64,000 bases of DNA, taken from assembly GCA_948938605.1 (NCBI GenBank), contig CARAIG010000073.1:1-64000 (forward strand), given 5' to 3'. The notes beneath the pieces were generated by a model that saw only the letters and a program-made list of their open reading frames with translations, had not been told where the DNA came from and did not search any database. This document shows, in pieces, positions 8,943-17,576 of this stretch. How positions within the stretch are numbered: the first letter of the stretch is position 1; every line of letters starts with the position of its first letter. Position numbers and translations under genes: made by a program. The stretch comes from an uncultured Eubacteriales bacterium. Lineage in GTDB: Bacteria; Bacillota; Clostridia; Christensenellales; CAG-314.

Positions 8943-9200
8943 CCTAAGCCCGTATAAACATCGTAATACTGCGTTAAACTGCGAACGGTGGGCGCAGTCA
9001 CGTATGTCCGTATACGCTCCTTTGCCACCGTCTTGTTTACCTTGTCTTGCTCGTTTCTACGGGCTTAGGACAAGATAGACTTTAAAGGGCGTTTACTGCG
9101 TTAAACATCATAGCTCGTTTCGGTCCTTTACGTCTAGTAAACTCCCTGCGGGCTATTCGTTTGCCTAGCATCTGTGCCCATCTACGGGCTTAGGACAAGA
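8943..9200. repeat. 125-bp modular repeat, two tandem units
   Basis: The first unit (8943-9075) is bounded by a perfect 12-bp inverted repeat, CCTAAGCCCGTA (8943-8954) and TACGGGCTTAGG (9058-9069). A 20-bp sequence at 9056-9075 recurs exactly at 9181-9200, marking a second unit. Both units contain TACTGCGTTAAAC. Related modules are at 26643-26900 and 37497-37640. Confidence 0.75.
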
Positions 9201-9566
9201 CGATTTAGAGTGTAAAATGCGTAATGTTGGCGACATTAATCAACTAAGTGTTACAAATCAATGGGATACATCTCGGAATTAGGTGGATGTCGGTCGTCTT
9301 TGCGAGCGAAGAATCCAGTAGGGTGGGCAGACTCTTGCCCGCCGTAATTAATTAAACCCAACCTTAATTACGAATTCCGCATATATCTTTCAACCATCTT
9401 TATATTACGTCACCCCTCCGTCCGATTCGTTTTTATGGATATTGCAAAAAACGTAATCGTGCAATGTAATTAACGTCACTGCGATTATTATGAAAATTAT
9501 GTTTTGCGATTGGTAAACTGACAAAAAATAAGTGACAAGTATGATTTTAATTTTATATTTACAATA
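9201..9566. other. Gene-free stretch downstream of dnaA
   Basis: No gene. A hairpin GGTGGGCA-6-TGCCCGCC at 9323-9344 has a near-identical relative at 27160-27182 downstream of jag, so the two gaps share more than the 125-bp modules. Confidence 0.5.
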
Positions 9567-9616
9567 AATAAAAGTACAAGTTAGGCGTTTAAACCGCTTT
9601 ACTTGTACTTTTTATT
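9567..9616. repeat. GTACAAGT palindromic repeat, copy 2
   Basis: Long near-perfect hairpin: AATAAAAGTACAAGT (9567-9581) against ACTTGTACTTTTTATT (9601-9616), inner GGCGTTTAAACCGC. Lies 85 bp after the stop of the minus-strand gene at 9701 and could act as its terminator. Confidence 0.7.
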
Positions 9617-9700
9617 ATTTGACAATGTGTATTAATAGTTTTTGTTGAATAACCGATTGTATTTTAAACTTTATCTAATATGTTGCAGATTGCGTTATTT

Positions 9701-11782
9701 TTATTGCTTAATGCAGTCTACTATGTCATAACCGAGCGATGTTATTTCCTGATAAAGTTTATCCAAGTCCATATAGTCGTAGGCATATATTTGCGCTAAT
9801 TTTTTAAGCAGTTCGTCGTGTTTGTAATCTAACTTGTTAATGTCCGCTTTGTCGTTTACGGCGCGGTACTTGTGTTTAATAAGTTTGTCCAAACCGTAGT
9901 AAGTAGTAATGCAAGCGTGAAGTTTTTTTGCAGTGTCCTTGTGCGCAACATTGCCTTGATCGTCGGCTTTAATATCCTTTGCGCGCATTTGCTTGTAGTC
10001 GTTTAAAATATACAGTGCGTTCCAGCGGGAGTGTTCGATAAACGCTAATACGTTGCTCGATTCCGTATTAAAAAAGAATGAGTAATCGCTGTAACCGTTA
10101 TCCCGTCCGCTGTTTATGTAGCGTTCGTTAAACTGTTTTTCCGTTACGGCAGCACCTTTATTATCCGAGTGTTTAACCATACCGTATCCCATAAGGTGCA
10201 GTTTAAATTGGTAATTAAGCGCATGGTACAAGTTGGACGACTGTTGTATAACGGGCAAGTCAAACCACATTTCGCGCATAAGTTCGCGGTTATCTTGTTG
10301 GTTGGTAATATTGTGATAAAGCAAGTTTATTGTTTGAGCCAGTACAGTCAAGTCGTCATTGACGATGGATTGGTGATCGAATATTTGTTTTTCGTTTCCG
10401 AAGTAGCAAACGTTGTCGTCGTATAATTTTAATTTTTCCCCGCTGTTATTCCGTGTGCGCACAAATATTTTGTAATTCGTTTCGTTGTCTATTAAGCGTT
10501 TAATTGTTTGTGCGTATGCGGCGTCTTCCAAATCGTCGGATAGCGAAACTATAAAATAAGTGTAACTGTCGGCGCTTACAAGCGACTTAAATAAGCGTTT
10601 TGCTTCGGTAGAGTTGATGTCTAAATTTTGATGCGACAAGTTGCAGATTTTGGGCGGTTTTTCGAAATCGCAATTTTCAAAATCTTTGTCAAACTCGTAA
10701 TCGATACGCGAAAAATATTCGTTATTCAAGGACTTTTCGTCGTTGTCGAAAACATAATAATTTACGGGTTTTACTTCGAGTTTTTTGTTCGTATCGTCCA
10801 TTTGGGCAAATTGGAACTGCGTCGAACACATACGGAACAAAGGATAATTAAACTTACCGAAGCCGACAAATACGATGTTTATTTGCTTGTCGCGTTTAAG
10901 GGTAAAGTTTCCGTTATAAAAGCCGCGCGGAACATATTTTGTTATGGGGTGTTCGTAAACAAAATTGCGTGCAATCAATTCGTATTTGCTAAAACAGGAT
11001 ATGCGCGCGCCCACCTTTACTTCTTCCTGCGAAATAAACGTTTCCTTAATAAACTTCATTACGTTGTGTTCCGCTTCGATATGCAAAATTGCGTTTGCGC
11101 CTTGTTTTGTTAGTTGCGCAAAGTTATCGATTACTTTTGTGTAAACCGAACCGCTGTCCTTAAAGACAATTATATGGTGTTCCTTTTTGGCAAGTTTGTA
11201 TAAAAATATTTTGGAATTTAATTTAGCGTTAATTACGGGTATGTTGTTTTTGAGCAAATCGGCATAACGGTCGCGTGAAGTTTTTTCTTCTAGCAAAATG
11301 CAGTTGCTGTTATTTTTAAGGTACTTTAACGAGTCGTCCGAATAACCCAAAACTATATCGCAACTTTTGCGCAATAAACGGTTTACTTTAAAGTAATTGC
11401 GTATACGTTGACTGAAAAAGCTTGCTACCGACAAAACCGTCGCAGTTGCCGTAGCAATGTATGCTAAAATTATATCGGCGTAAAATAACGGCATAGCTTT
11501 GCATATGGGTGAAAGGAAACTTACGGATATTTTGAACTTAAACGTATCCAATACGGTGTTTCCCAGTGAAAAGCAGTACAGGAAAGTTAATTCTTCGCCG
11601 TTAAAAACCGCCGCTGTCATATACATAAAATAAAGCAATATAACCGACGGCGCAAGGAAAAACAAATTCTTTTTGGAAATAAGTTCTCCGGAATTTTTGT
11701 TTGACCGCACCATTATGAAAATAATGGCGGAAATAAGGCCGATTGACAATATAAGGAATACGATACTTAAAGCTAAATACAT
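9701..11782 (-). CDS. Membrane protein with two Rossmann segments and RyR-like domain
   Basis: A 693-residue protein. Three membrane segments (about residues 2-25, 40-60 and 102-124) are followed by a TrkA-N/RCK-like nucleotide-binding segment (DIVLGYSDDSLKYL, 142-155), a second Rossmann start (INIVFVGFGKFNYPLF, 301-316), and a C-terminal region from about 575 with FIEHSRWNALYIL and LHACITTYYGLDKL, resembling bacterial RyR domains (pattern EHxRWNA...LHxxL...L). This architecture suggests a membrane-anchored sensor of a nucleotide ligand or cofactor. Which ligand, and whether it gates ion transport, cannot be seen. No partner gene is adjacent; it is flanked by repeats on both sides. Confidence 0.75.
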   Translation of the reverse strand: MYLALSIVFLILSIGLISAIIFIMVRSNKNSGELISKKNLFFLAPSVILLYFMYMTAAVFNGEELTFLYCFSLGNTVLDTFKFKISVSFLSPICKAMPLFYADIILAYIATATATVLSVASFFSQRIRNYFKVNRLLRKSCDIVLGYSDDSLKYLKNNSNCILLEEKTSRDRYADLLKNNIPVINAKLNSKIFLYKLAKKEHHIIVFKDSGSVYTKVIDNFAQLTKQGANAILHIEAEHNVMKFIKETFISQEEVKVGARISCFSKYELIARNFVYEHPITKYVPRGFYNGNFTLKRDKQINIVFVGFGKFNYPLFRMCSTQFQFAQMDDTNKKLEVKPVNYYVFDNDEKSLNNEYFSRIDYEFDKDFENCDFEKPPKICNLSHQNLDINSTEAKRLFKSLVSADSYTYFIVSLSDDLEDAAYAQTIKRLIDNETNYKIFVRTRNNSGEKLKLYDDNVCYFGNEKQIFDHQSIVNDDLTVLAQTINLLYHNITNQQDNRELMREMWFDLPVIQQSSNLYHALNYQFKLHLMGYGMVKHSDNKGAAVTEKQFNERYINSGRDNGYSDYSFFFNTESSNVLAFIEHSRWNALYILNDYKQMRAKDIKADDQGNVAHKDTAKKLHACITTYYGLDKLIKHKYRAVNDKADINKLDYKHDELLKKLAQIYAYDYMDLDKLYQEITSLGYDIVDCIKQ

Positions 11783-12148
11783 TGATTGCTCCTTTGTTTA
11801 TTAATGCAATTCAAAAGCGGGTTCGAGTGAATATACTATGACTAGTTTGCACACTGCGTTGCTTGCATAAGTGTAATTATAAAGTTTTGACATACGGTTT
11901 GCGCCGCTAATCAATGAAGTTCCTTTGCGGTAATATATGGCAGCAGCACAGGTATTTAATTGTATTCGATCCTTTGTGCATTTAAACTGCAAACCGTTTA
12001 GGACTATACAAAAGTATATCATACTGAAAAACAAAATGCAATACGCTCATATAGTTTTTTGCTGCCGACATAATTCGTTGCAGTTTAGCTTTGTAAATAC
12101 TAGTCGCTTATTGCTAGAAATCAAGAATGAAAGTATAAAACGATACAA
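11783..12148. other. Gene-free stretch
   Basis: Promoter region of the RyR-like gene and downstream DNA. I see no gene or strong structure apart from the palindromic repeat that follows at 12149. Confidence 0.4.
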
Positions 12149-12191
12149 AAAAGTACAAGTAACAGCGTTTAAAGGGCTTACTTGTACTTTT
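12149..12191. repeat. GTACAAGT palindromic repeat, copy 3
   Basis: Perfect 14-bp stem: AAAAGTACAAGTAA against TTACTTGTACTTTT around a 15-nt loop containing GTTTAAA. With T at one end and A at the other it could terminate transcription in both directions. Confidence 0.75.
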
Positions 12192-12261
12192 AAATTTTGA
12201 TTATAATTAAGTTATTTTGTCTAATTACAGTTACTGTAAACCGCGTTTAAAGCACTGTATT

Positions 12262-13158
12262 TTAATCATCGGCATTTAGTACGGTGTCTTTTTCGAAGTG
12301 ACTTTCGGCTATACGCTTATCGGCAAGTGTAAAGTATTTTTTGTACGCTTTGGTTAACATTTTGTTGTAGCGTTTTGTATCGGGCGACTTAGGCTTTTTA
12401 AACGAATAAGCGCCGTTAACTTTCCAACTGTTAAACCACCCTATTCTAATTGCGTCGGTAGGACACAAGTGCGCGCAACGCATACACATTATGCAATCGC
12501 CGCCGAATTTTATTTTGCCGTCCTTGACGGTTATATTATGCGTAGGACAAATGTTGACGCATTTTTTGCAGTTTACGCAATTTTCATTTACTTTGTACTG
12601 CTTGCCGTTAAGACGTCCGCCCCAGTGCTCGCACCGCATAACCCAAGCGATAAATCCGCCCATAAAAACTTTTTGCAAGCGGGACTTTACTCCGTCCTTA
12701 ATTTCCTTAATGTCCAGTTGTGCAAGTAACTGTGCCGTAGTCCACATACGGTAAGCCATTTCGTCGCCGTGACGGAAAATCATATTATACGGCATACAGT
12801 AGTGATATTCGTTGTTTACCGTTATATTGCGGCGTTTGAGCATTGCCGTCAATTTGAGAGAAGATATATTATTTAGTTTTAACGGTTCGCCTGATGTGTT
12901 AATTATAAACGCGGGCTTTTTAGTGTTAAGTTTTGGCAGTTTTTTACAAAACCGCAACACGATAGACGGCGCGTTGAATGCGTGTACGGGGTAGCCTATT
13001 CCTATTAAATCGAAATCGTTAACGTCGTATTTAAAATCGTCCTCCATTCGGATAAGAGTAACGTCATCGCCGTATTGAGTTGTAAATATGTTGGCGTAGC
13101 AGTCCACGATTTTTTGCGTGTTGCCTGTGCCGGAAAAATAACAAATCAGTATTTTCAT
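12262..13158 (-). CDS. EFR1 family ferrodoxin (flavodoxin plus 2[4Fe-4S])
   Basis: A 298-residue electron-transfer protein. The N-terminal flavodoxin-like domain starts with the FMN phosphate-binding loop YFSGTGNTQK (residues 8-17). The C-terminal ferredoxin-type domain has two CxxCxxCxxxCP motifs (CVNCKKCVNICP and CIMCMRCAHLCP) that ligate two [4Fe-4S] clusters. This domain order is the EFR1 family, common in anaerobic Clostridia; physiological partners are not known. The next gene on the same strand, an SDR protein, ends 56 bp upstream, so they are probably co-transcribed. Confidence 0.92.
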   Translation of the reverse strand: MKILICYFSGTGNTQKIVDCYANIFTTQYGDDVTLIRMEDDFKYDVNDFDLIGIGYPVHAFNAPSIVLRFCKKLPKLNTKKPAFIINTSGEPLKLNNISSLKLTAMLKRRNITVNNEYHYCMPYNMIFRHGDEMAYRMWTTAQLLAQLDIKEIKDGVKSRLQKVFMGGFIAWVMRCEHWGGRLNGKQYKVNENCVNCKKCVNICPTHNITVKDGKIKFGGDCIMCMRCAHLCPTDAIRIGWFNSWKVNGAYSFKKPKSPDTKRYNKMLTKAYKKYFTLADKRIAESHFEKDTVLNADD

Positions 13159-13214
13159 AAGTGAATTTTGATTAATGCGTAGTCTTGTTTATATGATTGT
13201 GACTTTGAAGATAA

Positions 13215-14744
13215 TTACTGTAACTTTTTGTAATGAGCGTTAAATTCGTCATCGTACCAGTAATAATTGTCTTCGTTTGCGTCGTGACTGTCGTACCATA
13301 TTTGAGCGTATATTTTGTCTGCCTTTGCCAAACGGTCGAAGTCCCAACAGTATTCCTTGTAACTGGGGTTATACCAATGTCCTGCAAGTACGGTTGTACC
13401 GCGTGCGGTAAATAGCTCGCCGTCTTGGTTTTCCCATTGCAGACGGTCGGTTATATTCCCGCTGTTAGACAACAGTTTTCCGCCGTGCAGTTCTGCTATA
13501 TGTTTTAAAGTTTCAAACTTAACTTCTTTTTCGGGGTCGTAACCTATGTCGGGCAGTACTGCGTTTTTAGGATTGCGCAACGCTTCGTAATCGACAGAAT
13601 CGCCATTTTCGTATTTGCCGAATTTAAGTAAGGGGAAGTTGTCCCACTTTTTACCCAATTTTTCGTATTGGGAAACTCCGCCGAAATATGCAATCATTTT
13701 TGCTTCGTCTTTGTGTTTGTACCAGTAAACCGCGCTGTTGGGGCTTTTGAACAAACTCATTATAGCAAGGCGTTTAATCCAGCTTTTGGGTACGGCTTTG
13801 CCTGCTTTCAATATTCCGTGAGTCTTTTTAAATTTGTTCCAAAAGTCAACGGTCGTTTGCGTTTGGTAGTGAAACATATCTTCCAGTACGTGACTGTCGT
13901 AAAACCACAGTCCGTGGAAGTTGCGCGTTGCATTGAAGCGCGGTTCGAAAAAGTTTTTGACCGAGCCGCCGATAATTTCGAAGCCGTCGTCTAAAATGTC
14001 GTAACCCGTTACGCAATTAGCAAGCCCGCCGCCAAGGTTGAACACTTTGCCCCAAAAATTGTCGCCCAAGTCCTGCGCAATATCCTGACGTAAAATGTTT
14101 GCAATAAGCAGCCCCGAAGTTTCGGCTGTGGACCATTCCAACGGCGCGTTGAAACAAGTGTGGAACATAAGTCCGTCGCTCATATTGTCGCTAAGCATAT
14201 TGTCGTGCAGCATTGCCGTTTGGCGTATGACCGCTTTGTGCCGAATGTCGCTTTCCAATATGCGGAACTCGCCGCGCATTTTTGTCAGCGAATACAAGTC
14301 GAACGGGCTAATCAACAACGGATCGCCTACGCGTCCCCACAAGTGCTTTTCGTTACGGTTGCCGTATAATGCCATTGTGGAAATATGTATCAATTTGGGT
14401 TGCGGGTTGGCTTGCTCGATTGCCGTTGCCAAAACGTCCGCACCCTTTTCGTTGCACTCGATTGCCCTTTCGGGACGTTGGTCGGACAAGGGCGGGATTA
14501 CTGCTGCCATATTAACAACGTAACTTACGCCGTCAATCAGCCGTTCGCAAACCGTTTTATCCGCTATGCTGCCAATTACAAATTCAATGCGTTTTAAATC
14601 CTTTTTGTGACGGCGCTTAATGTCCTTTATGCGTTTGTCCTTTGGAAATACAAGTAATTTGTATTGAGTATCGGGAATTTTTAAACATTCGTTAAGCACT
14701 TGTGTGCCCATATTTCCCGTTACGCCGGTTATTGCAATTTTCAT
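13215..14744 (-). CDS. Long NAD(P)-dependent SDR / epimerase-like protein
   Basis: A 509-residue protein. The first about 300 residues are an extended short-chain dehydrogenase: NAD(P)-binding ITGVTGNMG at 5-13, a Ser-containing strand STMALYG near 122-128 and the catalytic Tyr-Lys pair in YSLTK (Y151, K155). The C-terminal 200 residues extend well beyond usual epimerases (about 310-340 residues) and have no motif I recognise. The start at 14744 is preferred over one 21 nt upstream because it fits the MKIAITGVTG family start and an AAAGGA motif. The substrate is unknown. It lies upstream of the EFR1 gene. Confidence 0.82.
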   Translation of the reverse strand: MKIAITGVTGNMGTQVLNECLKIPDTQYKLLVFPKDKRIKDIKRRHKKDLKRIEFVIGSIADKTVCERLIDGVSYVVNMAAVIPPLSDQRPERAIECNEKGADVLATAIEQANPQPKLIHISTMALYGNRNEKHLWGRVGDPLLISPFDLYSLTKMRGEFRILESDIRHKAVIRQTAMLHDNMLSDNMSDGLMFHTCFNAPLEWSTAETSGLLIANILRQDIAQDLGDNFWGKVFNLGGGLANCVTGYDILDDGFEIIGGSVKNFFEPRFNATRNFHGLWFYDSHVLEDMFHYQTQTTVDFWNKFKKTHGILKAGKAVPKSWIKRLAIMSLFKSPNSAVYWYKHKDEAKMIAYFGGVSQYEKLGKKWDNFPLLKFGKYENGDSVDYEALRNPKNAVLPDIGYDPEKEVKFETLKHIAELHGGKLLSNSGNITDRLQWENQDGELFTARGTTVLAGHWYNPSYKEYCWDFDRLAKADKIYAQIWYDSHDANEDNYYWYDDEFNAHYKKLQ

Positions 14745-15374
14745 ATTGTTCCGTTCCTTTAACATATTTTTTATCTTTACAGTAATTTAATTTACGGTGT
14801 TAGCATTGATGCGTTTAAACAAAATTGCCTGTCAAGTTGTTTGAATATAAAACCTTTAAAGTTGTCCATATTTAAAAGCAGGTTGGTAATTTGCGTTTAC
14901 AATGTTGATAACACCGTAATTTTCCACATTGGTTAAAATAGCCGTTTATACAGAATTTTAACATTAAAACGACCGTCGGTTCATTAAAAAATGCAAAATA
15001 AGCGATACGTATTGCATATTTTGAATTTTTTTACGGTTTTTTGATGCGGCGTTTGCAAAGAATTGATGTGTACATCCAAAAGTGTCCAACTTTTGTGGTA
15101 CACCCTAAAATTACTTAAACGGCTATTCACAGTTCCTAAGTCAATTTCCGTTTAGCCATAGAATATCCGCAGGATACTAATGTGGGATTAAAACCCTGCG
15201 CCCGAAAGCGCGCATTTTGCGCACCCCTGCCGTTTGCCCGTCCGTTTAAACGCATACTCTAAAATTATAAATGATTTTTAAGTTAAAATCAAGGTAAATG
15301 TAACACATAAAAAAAAATTAAATATAAACTTTTTTACAGTAACGTATTTGTAAAAAATAGAGTTATGAAAATTG
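14745..15374. other. Gap with repeats and an IS3-like end remnant
   Basis: No gene. It holds a GGTTAAAATAGCCG repeat at 14930-14984, a stretch near 15083-15112 that resembles the terminal inverted repeat of IS3/IS150-type elements (GTGTCCAACTTTTGTGG), and a GC-rich hairpin-prone segment at 15190-15240. Confidence 0.4.
14930..14984. repeat. GGTTAAAATAGCCGTTTA repeat, copy 1
   Basis: Begins GGTTAAAATAGCCGTTTA, continues TACAGAATTTT and ends near GTCGGTTCATT. Relatives are at 16131, 21444, 32625 and 38427. Confidence 0.65.
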
Positions 15375-15403
15375 TTGCATATTTGCAAAAAATTTAGTAT
15401 AAT
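15375..15403 (+). promoter_or_regulatory. Promoter of the tRNA-Pro locus
   Basis: TTGCAT (15375-15380), a 17-bp spacer and TATAAT (15398-15403). Transcription would start near 15410, ahead of the tRNA fragment at 15432 and 220 bp before the intact tRNA. Confidence 0.7.
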
Positions 15404-15431
15404 ATTTAAGCATAAAAATAACCAATTGTAT

Positions 15432-15450
15432 CGAAGTGTAGCGCAGTTGG
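15432..15450 (+). pseudogene. 5' fragment of a tRNA-Pro gene
   Basis: CGAAGTGTAGCGCAGTTGG matches the first 19 nt of the intact tRNA-Pro at 15634 with one change, and even the preceding TAT is shared. The rest of the tRNA is missing. Confidence 0.7.
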
Positions 15451-15509
15451 GGATTTGCGTTAGCAAATAAAACCACAGAGCATTAAGATTATTTAGTAGT
15501 TGAAAACAC

Positions 15510-15534
15510 ACAAACAACACAGTGTGTTGTTTGT
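15510..15534. repeat. Perfect 12-bp palindrome
   Basis: ACAAACAACACA and TGTGTTGTTTGT around a single G, between the tRNA fragment and the intact tRNA. Confidence 0.8.
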
Positions 15535-15574
15535 AGCAAATTCCGCAAGAACTATGTTCGTAGCGCGGAAGCGC

Positions 15575-15592
15575 CTTTGGCGCTACCAACTG
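15575..15592 (-). repeat. Inverted D-arm fragment of tRNA-Pro
   Basis: On the minus strand this reads GCAGTTGGTAGCGCC, the same as the D-arm region of the tRNA-Pro gene 60 bp downstream, in inverted orientation. Confidence 0.65.
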
Positions 15593-15633
15593 CTATAAAA
15601 CGGAAAAGTTAAATTAAATAGAAATAATCGTAT

Positions 15634-15709
15634 CGAGGTGTAGCGCAGTTGGTAGCGCGCTTGGTTCGGGACCAAGAGGCCATGGGTTCGAATCCCGTCA
15701 CTTCGACCA
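15634..15709 (+). tRNA. tRNA-Pro (anticodon CGG)
   Basis: A 76-nt cloverleaf with encoded CCA. The acceptor stem CGAGGTG pairs with CACTTCG with one G-T pair, the D-arm is GCGCAGTTGGTAGCGC, the anticodon stem CTTGG/CCAAG encloses the loop TTCGGGA (anticodon CGG, reading CCG proline codons), and the T-arm ATGGG-TTCGAAT-CCCGT is followed by the discriminator A and CCA. It is followed by a strong hairpin terminator. Confidence 0.95.
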
Positions 15710-15734
15710 AGTCAACGGCTCGCTTGTGAGTCAC

Positions 15735-15772
15735 AAAGATAAGGAACGCAAAAGAGCGTTCCTTTTATCTTT
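15735..15772 (+). terminator. Hairpin downstream of tRNA-Pro
   Basis: AAAGATAAGGAACGC (15735-15749) pairs with GCGTTCC...TATCTTT (15756-15772), a very long stem with one bulged T. Confidence 0.7.
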
Positions 15773-15924
15773 GTTCCCTTATGCTTCGCCGTTCTGGGTT
15801 TCCGTGACGAGACAGTTCGAATTATGTAGCGCTCCACTGAGTTACGCTTACCGTTGCTACGCAAACGGACGAATCCCGTTCTTAGCCGAGCAACGCAGTT
15901 GCGAACGCCATGAGCGTAGCGAAT

Positions 15925-15944
15925 ACTTCGACCAAAATAACGGC
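15925..15944 (+). repeat. Direct repeat of the tRNA-Pro 3' end
   Basis: ACTTCGACCAA followed by AACGGC at 15925-15944 matches the tRNA 3' end and flank at 15700-15719 at 17 of 20 positions, 225 bp downstream. Resembles an att-type duplication, but the enclosed segment has no integrase. Confidence 0.55.
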
Positions 15945-16450
15945 AACTTGCTTTTCTGTTGCTTCTGTTGCTGTGTTTCCTTTATTTGTTCTTATTTCGA
16001 CAATTTCTTATCCACGCTCACTTCGTTTGCGAGGTGTTTGCGGTTGTATTGCTTTACTCGTCTATTTGGCTAAGCCGAGTTGGAGTATTAGAAATGCAAA
16101 GTGTCTTGTTAATGTTGCGGTGTCTACAATGTGGTCAATACAGCCGTTTATACGGAATTGTGAGTCGTTAATAAGCAAATCGTCCGTTTAAGCGGAATAA
16201 AATTTCTTAGTAAATGTATTATTTGCTAGTTGGCAAAAGGCGTTGTATGCTGCTTGTTTGTGCAATTTAATAGTTAATTTTTGCAATTTCCCGCATACGT
16301 ATGCGTCAAAACGGATTTTTTGTTGTGTTTAATGTTGTTAAATTACTTGCAAAAGAAAACTCGGTAAAGTATAATCTTGTCATAATAGCATACAAGCAAC
16401 TACTAATGATGTCTTAGAATTATTAACTACTGTTAATCCCTCGCTATTAC
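15945..16450. other. Gene-free stretch before mscL
   Basis: Open frames here look like non-coding DNA: low similarity to any family and poor codon use. The repeat at 16131-16197 is the only clear structure, apart from a single near-DnaA-box TTATCCACG at 16008-16016. Confidence 0.4.
16131..16197. repeat. GGTTAAAATAGCCGTTTA repeat, copy 2
   Basis: Diverged copy: GTGGTCAATACAGCCGTTTA, then TACGGAATT and a CCGTTTAAGCGGAAT end. Confidence 0.55.
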
Positions 16451-16510
16451 ATCGTATCACGCAACAAAATAATTGTTTGTGTAAAAATATATTCGTGTGC
16501 GATATAATAA
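16451..16510 (+). repeat. Repeat containing the mscL -10 region, copy 1
   Basis: ATCGTATCACGCAACAAA then AATTGTTTGT and ATATTCGTG; about 60 bp closely matching 31850-31908. The copy here ends in TATAAT at 16503-16508, upstream of mscL. Confidence 0.65.
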
Positions 16511-16528
16511 AAATTTAAGGAGCGATAT

Positions 16529-17113
16529 ATGAAAAAGTTTTTTGGCGAATTTAAAAAATTCATTACCCGCGGAAACGTGCTGGATATGGCAGTCGGCGTT
16601 ATCGTCGGCGGAGCGTTTACTGCAATAGTAAACGCATTAAGCAACAACATTTTGCGCCCGTTAATTAACGCATTGCTGTCGTTAATATTAGGCAACAATT
16701 CCTTGGAAAGCGTGTACACAATGTTAGTTCCCGCTTACACCGACGAAACAAAGACGGTTATCGACTACGCAAGTTCAATATACATAGATTGGGGCGCGTT
16801 TATCAGTGCAATTATAAACTTTATCCTCATTGCGCTTGTACTGTTCTGTATCGTTAAAGCAATCAATGCGGCAAACGACGGTTTGAAAAAGGGCGTTCGC
16901 AAATACGAACCCTTGACAAAGGAAGAAGTAATTGCATACCGCAAGGAAGGTAAAAAATCCAAGGAAATTTTGGCAATTGCGCAAGCTAAACAAGCGGAGC
17001 TTGACGAAGAAAAACGCCTTGCCGACGAAGAAGCCGCCAAGAACGCTCCTAAAACGGAAGCCCAACTGCTTGCGGAAATTGCCGATTTGCTTCGCGAAAA
17101 GCAAGCGAAGTAA
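16529..17113 (+). CDS. mscL: Large-conductance mechanosensitive channel MscL
   Basis: A 194-residue inner-membrane channel that opens under membrane tension to release solutes during hypo-osmotic shock. The N-terminal helix and first membrane segment carry the family signature FKKFITRGNVLDMAVGVIVGGAF, TM2 is at about residues 88-112, and the charged cytoplasmic C-terminal part is long and predicted helical (rich in K, E and A), making the protein longer than the usual 130-150 residues. An AAGGAG ribosome-binding site precedes the ATG. The gene is monocistronic with its own terminator. Confidence 0.96.
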   Translation: MKKFFGEFKKFITRGNVLDMAVGVIVGGAFTAIVNALSNNILRPLINALLSLILGNNSLESVYTMLVPAYTDETKTVIDYASSIYIDWGAFISAIINFILIALVLFCIVKAINAANDGLKKGVRKYEPLTKEEVIAYRKEGKKSKEILAIAQAKQAELDEEKRLADEEAAKNAPKTEAQLLAEIADLLREKQAK

Positions 17114-17140
17114 AGCGCCGTCGCACTGTAAAATAATGTT

Positions 17141-17193
17141 AAAACACGTATTGATGAAGTGATGTTCGCTTCAAAGCAATGCGTGTTTTTTTT
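17141..17193 (+). terminator. Terminator of mscL
   Basis: AAAACACGTATTG (17141-17153) against CAATGCGTGTTTTTTTT (17177-17193) with an inner TGAAG/CTTCA stem. Confidence 0.85.
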
Positions 17194-17376
17194 GCAATGT
17201 TTAATGTTTGGTTTTAATAATTAAGGTTGAACAAATTTTGTCGGGCGGATTGTGCAATATTAATGTAAGCAATGCCGTATGGTTAGCAAGTACGGACGTT
17301 TGCGTATTCGTCAAGGATTGCCCTGTTCGTTGTTCGAAAGTAGCAGTTTGCCAGACGATAATTAAAGATAAGTATT

Positions 17377-17415
17377 GTGTACAAGTAACGTCATTTAAAT
17401 GCTTAACTTGTACAC
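17377..17415. repeat. GTACAAGT palindromic repeat, copy 4
   Basis: GTGTACAAGT (17377-17386) against ACTTGTACAC (17406-17415), loop with CATTTAAATGC. The rest of the gap 17194-17503 holds nothing else that I can recognise. Confidence 0.7.
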
Positions 17416-17503
17416 TATGTGTGGAATCGTTTTACTGTGTCCGCATACTTGCCAAACAATGCTTGTATACGGAAAGTGAAATTAAATTATTTTAAGACCA
17501 ATA

Positions 17504-17541
17504 AAAATCCCGCACGTTTTCATTTAAACGTACGGGATTTT
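17504..17541 (-). terminator. Terminator of the dipeptidase gene
   Basis: AAAATCCCGCACGTTT pairs with AAACGTACGGGATTTT; read on the minus strand it ends in a T-run. Confidence 0.8.
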
Positions 17542-17576
17542 GTATTTTGTTTTATTGCTGTGAATGTAGCCTGTTT

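Noticed and set aside
15083..15112. Insertion sequence end (IS3/IS150-type inverted repeat)
   Set aside because: Only one end-like sequence, no transposase and no partner end; kept as a remark, not as a mobile element.
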